This document shows, piece by piece, positions 34,631 through 45,822 of a DNA stretch of 64,000 nt. The translations under genes and the position numbers were made by a program. The notes beneath the pieces are model-generated. The model ran no database searches, had not been told where the DNA came from, and was given only the letters and a program-made list of their open reading frames with translations. Origin of the DNA: Lewinellaceae bacterium (GTDB taxonomy: Bacteria > Bacteroidota > Bacteroidia > Chitinophagales > Saprospiraceae); contig JADJSY010000007.1 in assembly GCA_016711435.1 (NCBI GenBank), forward strand, positions 62,001 through 126,000. Reading direction: 5' to 3'. Position 1 is the stretch's first letter; the number at the start of each line of letters is the position of its first letter.

Positions 34631-36088
34631 ATGACTATGGCAGAGGCAGCATTTTCCACCATCGAACAAACTGTACAAACAACTGACTATCAGGAAGTTT
34701 TCAACTTGCAACTGAAACATCAGTATGTTTTGGCGCGTACAAAAGCGGCAGAGCGCAAAGAAAAATTACAGCGCCTGCACGATACTATTTTACGGGACCG
34801 CAAAGAAATCGAGGCAGCCCTGTGGCAGGATTTGCACAAAAGCCCGACGGAGACCGTTATTTCTGAGATCGGAGCCGTGTGTGGTGAAATCCGCCATACC
34901 ATGCGAAACCTGTCGTCCTGGATGCAATCCAAACAGGTCAGCACGCCGCTTTTAGCCTTCGGTTCTTCTTCCGAAATCCGGTATGAACCCAAGGGCGTGT
35001 GCCTGATGCTGTCGCCCTGGAATTTTCCGTTCAACCTGACCCTCGTTCCGCTGGTATCGGCAGTGGCAGCAGGCAACTGTGTCATCATCAAACCTTCCGA
35101 ATTTGCGCCGAAAAGCGCGGCCATGATGAAAAAAATCGTGGAGGAATGTTTCCCGCCGGAAGAAGTGAGCCTGTTTGAAGGCGATGTATCGGTCGCGAAA
35201 GCGCTGCTTGAATTACCTTTTCAGCATGTTTTTTTTACGGGAAGTCCACAAATTGGTAAAAGTGTGATGCAGGCGGCTGCGCAGCACCTGGCTTCTGTCA
35301 CGCTGGAACTGGGCGGAAAAAGCCCGGTTATCATCGACGAGAGCGCCGACCTGGACGTAGCCGCTGCCAAAGTGGCCTGGGTAAAATGTATGAATGCCGG
35401 GCAACTTTGTACGGCGCCGGATTATGTGCTGGTGCCGGAGCATTTGCACGATCGTTTTGTGGAAAAAGTGACGGCGTGTATCCGGCGCTTCTACGGCGAA
35501 ACGATGGAGGCCCGCCGCGCATCACCCGATCTGTGCCGTATTATCCACGAGCGCCATTTTGACCGGGTCAAGGCCCTGCTCGACGACGCCGCACAGCGCG
35601 ACGCCACGGTTGCTTTCGGCGGCCAAACCGTCCGCGCGGACAAGTATATCGACCCGACCGTGCTGACCCGGGTACCCGATGATGCGCGAATATGGGAAGA
35701 AGAGATTTTCGGTCCGCTGCTGCCCGTTCGTACGTACCGCAGCCTGGAGGAAGCCATTCAATATGTCAACGACAAACCAAAAGCGCTCGCACTGTACATC
35801 TTTAGCCGGAAAAATAAACATACGGAAACCATCCTGCGCGAGACGCGCGGCGGCGGTGTCACGGTGAACGATTGCAGCACCCATTTTTACAACCTGGAAC
35901 TGCCATTCGGCGGGGCCAACAACAGCGGCATGGGCAAATGCCACGGCGAATTCGGATTTCGCGAATTCAGCAATGCCCGCGCCGTATTGCGGCAGGCCCG
36001 GCTGTTCCCAACCACCAATCTGCTGTTGCCGCCCTACGGCTCGCGTATCGCGAAAGTGATCCTGGAGGCTTTGGCGAAATGGTTTTAG
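34631..36088 (+). CDS. Aldehyde dehydrogenase, ALDH class 3 type
   Basis: 485 residues with all ALDH landmarks: SPWNFPFNLTLVPLVSAVAAG near 115, FFTGSPQIGK as the NAD(P)-binding loop, the general base Glu in LELGGKSPVI, catalytic Cys in NAGQLCTAPDYV, and EEIFGPLLPVR. A hydrophobic tail (LLLPPYGSRIAKVILEALAKWF) is like the membrane-associated C-terminus of class 3 enzymes (fatty aldehyde dehydrogenases). It would oxidise medium- or long-chain aldehydes to acids. The gene diverges from hpf, with about 135 bp between start codons, and converges on the P-type ATPase gene, whose stop is 5 bp away. Confidence 0.88.
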   Translation: MTMAEAAFSTIEQTVQTTDYQEVFNLQLKHQYVLARTKAAERKEKLQRLHDTILRDRKEIEAALWQDLHKSPTETVISEIGAVCGEIRHTMRNLSSWMQSKQVSTPLLAFGSSSEIRYEPKGVCLMLSPWNFPFNLTLVPLVSAVAAGNCVIIKPSEFAPKSAAMMKKIVEECFPPEEVSLFEGDVSVAKALLELPFQHVFFTGSPQIGKSVMQAAAQHLASVTLELGGKSPVIIDESADLDVAAAKVAWVKCMNAGQLCTAPDYVLVPEHLHDRFVEKVTACIRRFYGETMEARRASPDLCRIIHERHFDRVKALLDDAAQRDATVAFGGQTVRADKYIDPTVLTRVPDDARIWEEEIFGPLLPVRTYRSLEEAIQYVNDKPKALALYIFSRKNKHTETILRETRGGGVTVNDCSTHFYNLELPFGGANNSGMGKCHGEFGFREFSNARAVLRQARLFPTTNLLLPPYGSRIAKVILEALAKWF

Positions 36089-36092
36089 AGGA

Positions 36093-38141
36093 TTAAAACG
36101 GCATCTTCTGAACCCTTACCGCGTTTAAAATCGCCAATAAGGCCACACCTACATCGGCAAACACGGCTTCCCACATCGTGGCCAGGCCACCTGCGCCGAG
36201 TACCAGCACGATGATTTTGACCCCAAAAGCCAGCGTGATATTTTGCCACACGATGCGCTTTGTGGCCTGCCCGATGCTGATGGCCATCGGGATTTTGGAA
36301 GGCCGGTCGTCCTGGATCACGATGTCGGCGGTCTCGACGGTCGCGTCGGAGCCAAGGCCGCCCATAGCGATGCCCGCGTCCGAGAGAGCCACCACGGGCG
36401 CGTCGTTTACGCCGTCGCCGACGAAGGCAACGGACTCGCCGCGCGCTTTTAACTCTTTGACTTTATTCACCTTGTCTTCCGGCAACAGGTCGCCGAAAGC
36501 GTTTTTGATGCCCAATTTTTCGGCCACCAATTTGACGACCGCCGTTTTGTCGCCGCTCAGCATGGTGATTTGCACACCGAGTTTTTCCAGTCTTTGGACG
36601 GTGGCCAGCGCGTCGTCCTTGATTTGGTCGGCGATGGTGATATAGCCGACAAACTGCCCGTTTTCGGCAATGGCGATGATGGTGAACGGTATGTCCGCGA
36701 GTTCGGCAGGGAAGGCAATGTTGAATTTTTCCATCAACTTGAAATTGCCGACCAGCACGTCTTTTCCGTTGAGTTTTGCCCGCAGCCCATGCCCGGCGAT
36801 TTCTTCTATTTCGGTGAATTTCACCGAGTTGTCCACCGCGCCGACATATTGATGGATGGCCGTAGCAACCGGGTGCGTACTGTTGTTTTCCAAAGCATTG
36901 ACCCAGGCGAGGGTGGCTTTTTCGTCAAAACCGGGGTTGATTTTGACTTCCTGCACCTTAAAAACGCCCTCGGTCATGGTGCCCGTTTTGTCCATCACCA
37001 CGTTTTTGACTACCGCCATGATGTCTAGAAAATTGGAGCCTTTCACCAAAATGCCGTTGCGCGATGCCGCGCCGATGCCGCCGAAATAGCCCAGCGGGAT
37101 GGAAATGACGAGGGCGCAGGGGCAGGAGATGACGAGGAAAATCAAGGCCCGATACAACCAGTCTTCAAAATGATAATCGACGAATGATGCATGATGAATC
37201 CACGGGGTTTTGAACAAGATGAACGGGATGAGCACAATCAGTACGGCCAACAGCACCACGATGGGCGTATAGATTTTGGCAAACTTGCGGATGAAAAGTT
37301 CGGTCGGCGCTTTTTGGGCAGTCGCGTTCTGAACGAGTTCGAGGATTTTCGAGAGTTTGCTGTCAGTGTAGGCCGTTGTCACCCGCAGTTGTGCCACGCT
37401 GTTCAGGTTAATCATACCTGCCAGCACGGTGTCGCCCTTGATTTTTGAGTCGGGTGTACTTTCGCCCGTGAGCGCGGCGGTGTTGAAGGAAGCGTTTTCC
37501 GACAACAGTTCGCCGTCGAGTGCGAGTTTTTCGCCCGGTTTCAGCTGGAGGATGCTGCCGATTCCGACGTTTTCGGCTTTTACGGTGCGGGTTTGATTGT
37601 TTTCAAAAAGGGTCACTTCGTCGGGGCGTTGGTCCAAAAGGGCTTTGATGTTGCCTTTGGCGCGGCGCACGGCGGAGGTCTGGAACAGTTCGCCCACGGC
37701 GTAAAACAGCATCACGGCCACCCCTTCGGGGTATTCGCCGATGACAAATGCGCCGACGGTGGCGATGCTCATCAGCAAAAATTCGGTGAAAACTTCGCCC
37801 TTGCCGATGGCTCGCGCCGCTTCTTTCAGCACAGGTAGGCTGACGGGTAGATAAGCGGCAAGATACCAGATTAGCCGAACCCAGCCTTCAAACCAACTGG
37901 CTTTCAGCCAATATTCGAGTACGATACCGCCAAGCAGCAGTGCCAAACTAATGATGACGGGCAGGTATTCGCGCCAGGGGCTGCGTACTTCGCCGTCTTC
38001 ATGGTCATGGTCGTGACCGTCGCCTTCTTCGTGTGCCTGGGGCGGTGGAGGGCTGGTTTTGACCTGTATTTTTTCTTCGAGAGAGCAGCAGGTCATGCGA
38101 CCTTGCGCGTCGTAAGTGTGAACGTGGGGGATTGTTGCCAT
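36093..38141 (-). CDS. Heavy-metal P1B-type ATPase (Zn/Cd/Co type)
   Basis: 682 residues from MATIPHVHTYDAQGRM. The N-terminal tail has a C-C pair (MTCCSLEEK) and a His-Asp-rich stretch (HEEGDGHDHDHEDGE) rather than a full HMA domain. Membrane and catalytic motifs are complete: TGES (LTGESTPD), ISCPCALVISIP (metal site C-P-C), phosphorylated Asp in VVMDKTGTMTEG, HP locus (NNSTHPVAT), GHGLRAK, GDGVNDAPV. It exports Zn, Cd or related ions across the inner membrane. It is the last gene of a minus-strand metal-resistance operon with the CusB-like and CusA-TolC genes. The frame before 38141 is open but not conserved. Confidence 0.9.
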   Translation of the reverse strand: MATIPHVHTYDAQGRMTCCSLEEKIQVKTSPPPPQAHEEGDGHDHDHEDGEVRSPWREYLPVIISLALLLGGIVLEYWLKASWFEGWVRLIWYLAAYLPVSLPVLKEAARAIGKGEVFTEFLLMSIATVGAFVIGEYPEGVAVMLFYAVGELFQTSAVRRAKGNIKALLDQRPDEVTLFENNQTRTVKAENVGIGSILQLKPGEKLALDGELLSENASFNTAALTGESTPDSKIKGDTVLAGMINLNSVAQLRVTTAYTDSKLSKILELVQNATAQKAPTELFIRKFAKIYTPIVVLLAVLIVLIPFILFKTPWIHHASFVDYHFEDWLYRALIFLVISCPCALVISIPLGYFGGIGAASRNGILVKGSNFLDIMAVVKNVVMDKTGTMTEGVFKVQEVKINPGFDEKATLAWVNALENNSTHPVATAIHQYVGAVDNSVKFTEIEEIAGHGLRAKLNGKDVLVGNFKLMEKFNIAFPAELADIPFTIIAIAENGQFVGYITIADQIKDDALATVQRLEKLGVQITMLSGDKTAVVKLVAEKLGIKNAFGDLLPEDKVNKVKELKARGESVAFVGDGVNDAPVVALSDAGIAMGGLGSDATVETADIVIQDDRPSKIPMAISIGQATKRIVWQNITLAFGVKIIVLVLGAGGLATMWEAVFADVGVALLAILNAVRVQKMPF

Positions 38142-38307
38142 TTGTTTCAAGTATGTAAGATGGTTACATTGAAAAGTATTGATAATTATTCTGCCTATCA
38201 GTGGTCGAAGTAAGGCGCTCGAAAACCGGCACGCCTGCATCAATGAAGCGGAGACGAAGCAGCCTCGTCCCCGCCATCAAATGCCGTTGTCGCCAACGGC
38301 CGGTTTC

Positions 38308-39636
38308 TCAGTGCGCGTGTCCCTCGCCTTTGTTGTTCATTTTGGCCAGCAGGAAAAATGCGCCTTTCACCACCACTTTCACATTCTTGGGAGCTCGGTG
38401 AGCGGCGTGATTTCGGCATAGCCCACATCCGTCGTGCCGCGCCGGCGTTTTTCAACACTGGTCCCTCTTTCAAACACCGGCCTCTTCTTTCTCGGCCGTA
38501 TCGTGTCCGGCTTCTTCTTTTCTCAGTATGGTCGTGGGCATCGCCCTCTGCGTGGTTGGTGGCCGGTTTCTGCTTCGTCGTGGTGTTCCTCCTCGCCGTG
38601 TGCGTCCGTCTGGATAAAAATAAAATCCTGCCCTTCATGGGTCACGATGGCATCTGCGGGCACGGCAGGCACAGTGGCTTTGCCAAGACTGACGACCGCC
38701 GTGATACCCATGCCTTCGATAAGGCTCGTTTTGTCGCCTTTCACCTGGGCGTGTACCGGTATGGTCTTCGTATCTTCCTCGAAAGCGTTGCCGATGGAAT
38801 AAATGACCGCGTCGTATTCTTTACCGGGGTTGTTGGTGAGCGTAAAATGTATCACCTGATTGTTGCGCAACCGGGGCAAATCCTGCTCGTATACAAACAG
38901 ATCGAGGTGCAACTGTCTGTTATCCACGATCTCGGCTACCGGTGTGTTCAGGTCCAGGTACGAGCCGATTTTGACCATCACATTGCTCACTGTACCGTTC
39001 AAGGGCTGCGCACCGCCAGGCTGGCAACCAGGTTGTCGCCCGTCAGTTTATCCGGCGCGATGCCCATAAGTTGCAGTTGCTGGCGGAGTGAAGCGCGGCG
39101 GGTGCGCAGAGTATTGAGTTCGCTTTCAGCCTGTTGCAGGTTTTTGAGCGCCCCGGCATTGCCGCTGTTGAATTCCTTTTGGCGGTTGTATTCGAGTTCG
39201 GCCAGCGTGATGCGCGAAGCCAGCGTGAGGTATTCCTCCTGCATCGGGATAATCTGCGGGTTGGAGATAGTCGCCACCGTCTGCCCTGCTTTCAGCACAC
39301 TTCCAGGCTGTACGAGCAAGGTTTTCACCACACCGCCGTATAGCGTCGTGGCGTTGGCCTTGTTCTGGTTGGGTACGCGCAGGTAGCCATTGGCTTTGAG
39401 CGTCGAGGTGAGGTTTTTTTGCTCCACGCCGCCGAGTTGTAAGCCGACAGCCTTCATCTGCTCCGTTGTAAGCGACACGGTCGTGGTGTTTTCATGCTCG
39501 TCGTGGCCTTCTTCTTCGTGGCCGGCTTCTTCCTTTTTTCGCCGGAAGCGGCACTGTTTGAACAGGCATTGAAAACAAAAGGAGCGGTCAGGATGGCGAA
39601 AGCCAGCGCGAAGCCGGCGATGCTATATTTTTTCAT
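38308..39636 (-). CDS. cusB: CusB/HlyD-type membrane fusion lipoprotein, several frameshifts
   Basis: The N-terminus at 39636 (MKKYSIAGFALAFAILTAPF) ends in the lipobox FNAC. Then follows an E/H-rich linker, and in another frame the adaptor core (TVSLTTEQMKAVGLQLGGV, VVKTLLVQPGSVLKAGQTVA, a coiled-coil with LTLASRITLAELEYNRQKEF). The beta-barrel part is again in another frame (GTVSNVMVKIGSYLDLNTPV, FVYEQDLPRLRNNQVIHFTL). A His-rich tail (KGEGHAH) ends at 38308. The pieces are collinear and well conserved but need at least four one-base corrections (near 38395, 38450-38530, 39000, 39500), mostly at homopolymers. It links the RND pump to the outer-membrane channel. Confidence 0.75.
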
Positions 39637-39654
39637 GATGTTATGGTCCAAAAA

Positions 39655-42600
39655 TTATTGATTGTTAAGGAAATAGAGTTGGATGGCCGCGTGGTTGTAC
39701 TGGTTCAGGTTGTCCAAATAATTCTGGCGAATACCGGCGGCCTGCGCGAGATATTGCGCGAGGTCGGCAAAGCTGATTTCCCCGGCGCGGTAGGCTGCGG
39801 TGGCCGCGCGCGTGATCTCGTCAGCCTGGACTAACCCGGTGGTTTCGTAAAATTGAAGTGCGGCGTTGTTTTTCTCCAACTCCAGACGTGCCGAGGCGGC
39901 AGCGGTGTTGAGCCAAAGGGTTTGGTATTCCAGTTGTTTTTGCTGCACGGCGCTGCCGATTTGCGCAGCTTTGATTTTTTGCCGAAAACTTTTGCCCGCA
40001 ATCGGCACGCCTACACTCAGGGAGAAACCCGAAAAAGCGGGCGAAATGCCGTACAGGCGCTGTGTAAATGCCCGGCCTGAAAAGTCGGGTTTTAAACCTT
40101 GTCGTTGCAGGTAAATGTCGGCAGCAGCGAGTTGTACGTTTTGCCGTTGCAACAGCAGTATCGGGTGATTGGCAGGTCGGAAGTAGCGTTCAGCGGCAGT
40201 TTTTGCAGGGCCCTTCGGCGGGCAGCAGCGACTCGGGGGCGTTGAGCAATTGCATCAGCGTTTGCTGTTCCACAGCCACTTCCCGGCCAAGCTGTTGCTG
40301 CTGGGCGCGCAGTTCGCGCAGACGGGCTTCGGCGGCTATTTTTTCCAGCCCCGTGCTTTCACCGGTGCGGGCGCGTAGCGCGGCAGCGTCGGCCAGTTGG
40401 CTGTAGAGCGTGTCCAATCGCTGATACAACAACTGCCTTTCCTGCAAATATGCGAGCTGGTAGTACACCGTGCGGATGTCCCGTTTCAATTCCGCTTCGG
40501 TGCGGGTTTTCGTCAGCTCGGCGTATTTGACCTGTTCCTGGAACAGGCTTTTCCGCGCTTTGTACACCGTCGGGTATTGCAGCGTTTGGGAAAGCCCGAT
40601 TTTGAGGATACCCTTTGAATCTACGGAACTAAGGTCTTCGTTTTCCACAAAAACACCCGTTTTCGGCAACTCAAAAGAGGTGCCGATGGTGGCCTTTGCC
40701 CGTTCTATGTCCAACACATCGGCTTGCAGTAAAAGGTTTTGCGCCAGCCCAATTTGCAGGGCTTCTTCTAAGGTCACGCGGCGTTGAGCACTGGCATTCG
40801 TGCTGAAAAACAACAATACAGGCAGCAGAATTGATAGGATCACCGAAGGACGCACCCGGTTTTTTCCAATCAAAAACAGGTAAAGCAAAGGCAGCACTAC
40901 CAGCGTCAGGAAGGTGGCCGTGATGAGGCCGCCGATGACCACCGTGGCCAAAGGCTTTTGTACCTCGGCGCCCGCCCCGGAGGAAATAGCCATCGGCAAA
41001 AAACCGAGCGAGGCTACTGTCGCCGTCATCAATACGGGCCGCAGCCGGATGCGCGTACCTTCGAGTACCCGTTGTATGGGGTCTTCCATGCCGTCTTTTT
41101 GCAACTGGTTAAACGTGGCAATCAATACAATGCCGTTCAAAACCGCCACGCCGAACAGTGCGATGAAACCCACGCCCGCAGAAATAGAGAAGGGCATATC
41201 GCGCAGCAACAGCGCGAACACCCCGCCGATGGCCGACATCGGGATGGCCGTGAAAATCAACCCCGCCTCCTTGAAGGAATTGAAGGTGAAAAACAGGAGC
41301 ATAAAAATCAGCGCCAGGGCTACCGGAACGGCGATTAGAAGCCTTGCGGTGGCTTTTTCAAGATTTTCAAACGTGCCGCCAAACGTGTAGTAGTAGCCGG
41401 TGGGCAGGGCGGCCTGCTGGTCCAATTTGCTCTGAATCTCGCGCACGACCGATTGCACGTCGCGCCCGCGCACGTTGAACCCGATGACGATGCGGCGTTT
41501 GCCTTCCTCGCGGCTGATTTGCGCCGGGCCTTCCCTGAACGTCACCGTCGCCACCTGACTGAGCGGGATTTGCTGGCCGCCGGGCGTGGGAATGAACAGG
41601 TTGCTCACGTCGTCGATGGATCTGCGGCTGGCGCTGTCGAGCCGCACCACGAGGTCAAATTTGCGCTCGTTCTCGAACACCGACCCGGCAGCGGCTCCGG
41701 CAAACGCCGTGCTGACCACATGGTTGATGCTCTCGATGTTCAGGCCGTAGTTGCCGATGCGGCGGCGGTCGTATTCGATGGTGATTTGCGGCAGGCCGGT
41801 CGTGCGTTCCACCTGCGGGGCGTGGCGCCTTCCACCGATTGCACCACGGCGGCTATTTTCGGAGCGAGCGCGGCAAGCGTATCTATGTTTTCGCCAAAAA
41901 TTTTGATGGCCACATCCTGCCGCACGCCGGTCATCAATTCGTTGAAGCGCATTTGAATGGGTTGGCTGGCCTCAAAAAATACGCCGGGAATGACCTCTAA
42001 TTTTTCCATTATCAAGGCGGACAGCTCGTTGTAATCTTTCGTAGTCGTCCATTCTTTCATGGGTTTTAGCATGACCATCATGTCGGTTGCTTCCGGTGGC
42101 ATCGGATCGGTGGGCACTTCAGCGCTGCCGGTTTTGCCCACAACCATTTTTACTTCAGGAAACTCTTTAATGATGCGCATAGCCTGCATGGAGGTTTCGA
42201 CGCTTTGCGACAGCGAGGTGCCTTGCGGCAGAATGCAGTGGAACGCGTAGTCGCCCTCCTGCAACTGTGGGATGAACTCGCCGCCCATGCGGGTAAACAG
42301 CAAAACACTGACAGCCAGCAAAGCAAGGGTGGCCGTCACTACTGTATATTTGAAACGGATGGCTCCCCGAATGATCGGTGCATAGATTCGTTGAAAAAAA
42401 TCCATGAGCCGGTCGGAGATGTTCTTTTTGTGCGATATGTTTTTGGGTAAAAACAAGGCGGACATCATCGGGATGTAGGTCAGCGACAAAATCAGCGCAC
42501 CCAAAATGGCAAACGCAACGGTCAGCGCCATAGGCCCAAACATCTTGCCTTCGATGCCGATAAGCGACAAAATGGGCAGATAGACAATCAGGATGATGAT

Positions 42601-44019
42601 TTGACCGAAAGCCGCCGAGTTCATCATCCGGCCGGCGCTCACGCCGACGCCCTCGTCCATTTCAGCCTGCGTCAGAGGCCGTCCGAGTTTTTGTAAGACC
42701 AGATAGTGCATCGTCGCTTCCACGATGATGACTGCGCCGTCCACGATAAGGCCGAAGTCGATGGCCCCGAGTGACATGAGGTTGGCCGATACGCCGAACT
42801 GGTGCATCATGCCCAGGGCAAAAAGCATGGAAAGCGGTATGGCCGAGGCCACAATCAGTCCTGCCCGCAGGTTGCCGAGGAACAGCACCAATACAAAAAT
42901 GACGATGAGGGCGCCTTCGATGAGGTTGGTCTGCACCGTGCTGATGGCCCGATTTACGAGGTCGGCGCGGTCGAGGAACGGCTCGATTTCCACGTCGGCG
43001 GGCAGCGACTTTTGGATGGTTTCCATTTTCGCTTTCACCTTGCTCACCACCTCAAAACTATTGGCCCCTTTAAGCATCATGACCATGCCGCCAACGGCTT
43101 CTTTTTCGCCATTGTAGGTCAATGCCCCGTAGCGCACCGCGGCGCCGAATTGCACCCGGGCCACGTCGCGGACAAATACGGGTACCCCGTTCGCGTCGGT
43201 TTTGATGACAATGTTGCGCACGTCGTCGAGGCTCGATATCAGGCCGAGGCCCCGGATAAAGTAAGCGTTCGGTTTTTTGTCAATGTAGGCCCCCCCGGTA
43301 TTCTCATTGTTTTTGCTTAACGCGTCGAACACGTCGGGGATGGTCACGCCCATCGCCCGCAACCGGTCTGGATTCACCGAAACCTCGTATTGTTTGAGGA
43401 TGCCGCCGAAACTGTTGATTTCGGCGATGCCGGGCGTTCCGTACAGTTGGCGCGCCACGATCCAGTCCTGCATGGTGCGCAGGTCCATAGGGGTGTATTT
43501 GTCCTCGCTGCCTTTTCTTGGGTGGATGACGTACTGATACACTTCGCCGAGGCCCGTGCTCACTGGCGCGAGTTCGGGTGTGCCTACCCCTGTGGGGATG
43601 GCTTCTTCGGCTTCTTTGAGTTTTTCGTTGATGAGTTGGCGGGCAAACCAAACGTTTACCGCGTCGTCGAACACTACGGTGACTACCGACAGCCCGAATC
43701 GGGAAATGGAGCGCATTTCCACGAGGTCGGGCAGGTTGGCGAGGCTCTTTTCAATGGGATAAGTAACCAGTTGCTCCACCTCCTGGGTAGCAAGCGTGGG
43801 GCACAACGTGATGACTTGCACCTGGTTATTGGTAATGTCAGGTACCGCATCTATCGGTAGCCGGGAGGCGCTCCATACGCCCCAGATCACCAGCGCGAGC
43901 GTGAACAGCCCGATGATAAATTTATTTTTGATGGAAAATTGGATAATTCCGTCCAACATGACATGACTTGGATTGAGTGAATGGGAAAATACCATGACCC
44001 GGCCCTGGCACAAAGCCAA
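39655..44019 (-). CDS. CusA/CzcA-type RND heavy-metal efflux pump fused to TolC-like outer-membrane domain (two frameshifts)
   Basis: Together these pieces give about 1455 codons, the length of the CusA-TolC fusions common in Bacteroidota. The N-terminal part (from about 43961; VMLDGIIQFSIKNKFIIGLF) has RND motifs (RLPIDAVPDITNNQVQVITL, GAIDFGLIVDGAVIIVEATM, GGEFIPQLQEGDY). The pump ends near 40870 (VLPLLYLFLIGKN) and continues without a stop into a signal-like segment and a TolC domain (VTLEEALQIGLAQN, ELPKTGVFVENEDLSSVDSK). One frameshift lies near 41815 and another near 40195. It extrudes Cu, Zn or Co ions; the neighbour ATPase favours Zn/Cd. In-frame fusion is real in the phylum, but here the join should be confirmed. 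Confidence 0.82.
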
Positions 44020-44064
44020 AACCGGGAATCCTCTGGAACGACGGCTTGCGCCGGCAGCAGGTCA

Positions 44065-44469
44065 CTAAACCAAGTACGGTATGGGAGGGCGGAACAAGGC
44101 CGCCAGATGTGCTGAGGAACAGGGCGCGTTGTAACAGAAATTGGCAGCGCGGTCGGCATGCGACCAGTCGGTAACCGTCAATTTAGAAAAAGTATTTTTT
44201 AAAAAACCGGCATAGGTCATACCGCCGGTCGCACCGCAGCCCGGGCAATGGCAGTGCCCGCAGCCGTCGGTATCGGGCGGGCAAACCTGACCGGGGTGGG
44301 TGTCTATACAATCGTCATTAGCAGTGGGGCAATGTTCATCGTCGGCCTGCGAAGCGACTTTTTCTTGCCCCTGTCCAACCACTGCATCCCCAAAAGCCCA
44401 AACCGCACCCGTTGGCAAAGCAACGAAGCAGGTGGTAAGCAGAGACAATATGCAGAGGTAGTATTTCAT
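44065..44469 (-). CDS. Small secreted Cys-rich protein
   Basis: 134 residues. A signal peptide (MKYYLCILSLLTTCFVALP) is followed by an acidic region with many Cys: HCPTANDDCIDTHPGQVCPP, DTDGCGHCHCPGCGATGG. The C-x-x-C and C-x-C pattern suggests metal binding. Such proteins are often found upstream of cus-type operons in Bacteroidota. It is directly before the RND pump gene, about 45 bp away on the same strand, so it is probably the first gene of this metal-resistance operon. The longer frame to 44550 would start inside a promoter box (44480-44487), so the start is ATG 44469. Confidence 0.6.
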   Translation of the reverse strand: MKYYLCILSLLTTCFVALPTGAVWAFGDAVVGQGQEKVASQADDEHCPTANDDCIDTHPGQVCPPDTDGCGHCHCPGCGATGGMTYAGFLKNTFSKLTVTDWSHADRAANFCYNAPCSSAHLAALFRPPIPYLV

Positions 44470-44479
44470 TATGCAGGGG

Positions 44480-44487
44480 CAAAGGTA
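44480..44487 (-). promoter_or_regulatory. TAnnTTTG -7 box (TACCTTTG) of the metal operon
   Basis: On the minus strand TACCTTTG lies 11 bp upstream of the start codon at 44469. The transcript would have a very short leader. It fixes the start codon and suggests that the cus-type operon is transcribed from here. Confidence 0.55.
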
Positions 44488-44607
44488 AGGGAAAGCGGAT
44501 GAAAAAGGCATTGTGAGATAATAATCTTTTATTTCAGGAACGTGATCCAATCAGATTTGTTATGTGCTGTGCGTTACAAACCAGGCAAAAAACGCACCAC
44601 ACCCCTA

Positions 44608-45822
44608 TCAAAAATAACTGGCTAATCCCAACTGAAAACCACCGGTCAGAGCAGGCGGATTGCCCAGAAAATCCCATTGTCGCAGACGCCGGTAATTAAA
44701 CCGCAGCACCGTTTGCGCGGTAGGCCGGAAACTCAGTGTGGGGCTGAATGCCAGTACCTCGTCGCCGATGGCGCCGTCGGTTTCCCGAAACCGGTTGCGG
44801 TTCCAATCCACGAACTCCGAGCGCAGGCCCACGTTCAGAACAGCATGGTTAAAACCAAATATTTTTCCGCGAAAAACAGGTTGCACCACGTCTATAAAAC
44901 CGCCTGCTTGTCGACTGCCAAACTGTTGCGAGTAAGCATCCGGAACATTCACATATACCCATGCCCATTCGCCGATGATTGCTGTTTTTAGCCTGGGAAG
45001 GGTGACGTTGAAGTCGACAGCCCACACGTTCAGTCGTCGTTTGGCGTCCAAAGTAAGGCGGTCCTCCTCAAATTTGTTGTAAATGCCGCCCATGTAGGAA
45101 ACACCGATTTCACCGATTTTACGGTTGCGCAAGGCTGTTTTAGCAGTTAGCAAAGGTTTTCCGTTGAAACTTTCCTCGAAACGGGCAGGGTTGTTTTTGG
45201 ATGCCGGAAGGAACGTTTTGTTTTCCGTGTTGGCGATGATTTGGTCGTCGAAGCCATTTGTCAGGTATGCTTCATAAGCCAGCACCCAGTCGCGGCGGAT
45301 GTATTTCCCAAACAACCCGAAACCGACATTGCTCCAGGTGGCAGGAAGCATCTGCGTAGCAGAAATAGGACGGTCAACAAACTCCCATTTGGGGCCGTCG
45401 TGGTTCTGGTTGAATGCACCGATGGGGTTCATGACGATGCCACCGCGCAGGTTGAATAAGGGATGAAAACGCAGATCGAGGGAAGCGAATTCTATATTGA
45501 TTTCTTTGGTACCTTCTTCGAATTCTATTTCAGACAAAAATTTTATTTTAGCGTGTATCGACGACGACACAAACAAGGTAACACGCTGCATTTGAAATGA
45601 ATAACCTTCATTCACACCATCTGTCTGCATGAATTCCGTTTTCACTTCGGCATATCCGCCCAATGCAACAGGCATTTTACCGGCCTGTAAAAAAGGGCGG
45701 TTGTACGATGCGTCCATATTGACAGCCAGGCCCGAGGTGTCGGTCTGTACCCGGTTTTGGGCATTTAAGTGAAAAAAAACCGTAGGGATAAGGAGTATGC
45801 TGAGTACAAATATTTTTCTCAT
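44608..45822 (-). CDS. Porin-like outer-membrane protein
   Basis: 404 residues with signal peptide (1-21, FFHLNAQ). The mature protein is a 16-strand-type barrel similar to the phosphate-selective porin O/P group: GGYAEVKTEFMQTDGVNEGY, YSFQMQRVTLFVSSSIHAKI, FHPLFNLRGGIVMNPIGAFN, GKYIRRDWVLAYEAYLTNGF, ending LTGGFQLGLASYF with a terminal Phe. It may admit anions, though this is not shown. The start overlaps the end of the Rieske-protein gene by 4 bp (45819-45822), and it follows the di-heme oxidoreductase, so the three form one operon. Confidence 0.8.
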   Translation of the reverse strand: MRKIFVLSILLIPTVFFHLNAQNRVQTDTSGLAVNMDASYNRPFLQAGKMPVALGGYAEVKTEFMQTDGVNEGYSFQMQRVTLFVSSSIHAKIKFLSEIEFEEGTKEINIEFASLDLRFHPLFNLRGGIVMNPIGAFNQNHDGPKWEFVDRPISATQMLPATWSNVGFGLFGKYIRRDWVLAYEAYLTNGFDDQIIANTENKTFLPASKNNPARFEESFNGKPLLTAKTALRNRKIGEIGVSYMGGIYNKFEEDRLTLDAKRRLNVWAVDFNVTLPRLKTAIIGEWAWVYVNVPDAYSQQFGSRQAGGFIDVVQPVFRGKIFGFNHAVLNVGLRSEFVDWNRNRFRETDGAIGDEVLAFSPTLSFRPTAQTVLRFNYRRLRQWDFLGNPPALTGGFQLGLASYF

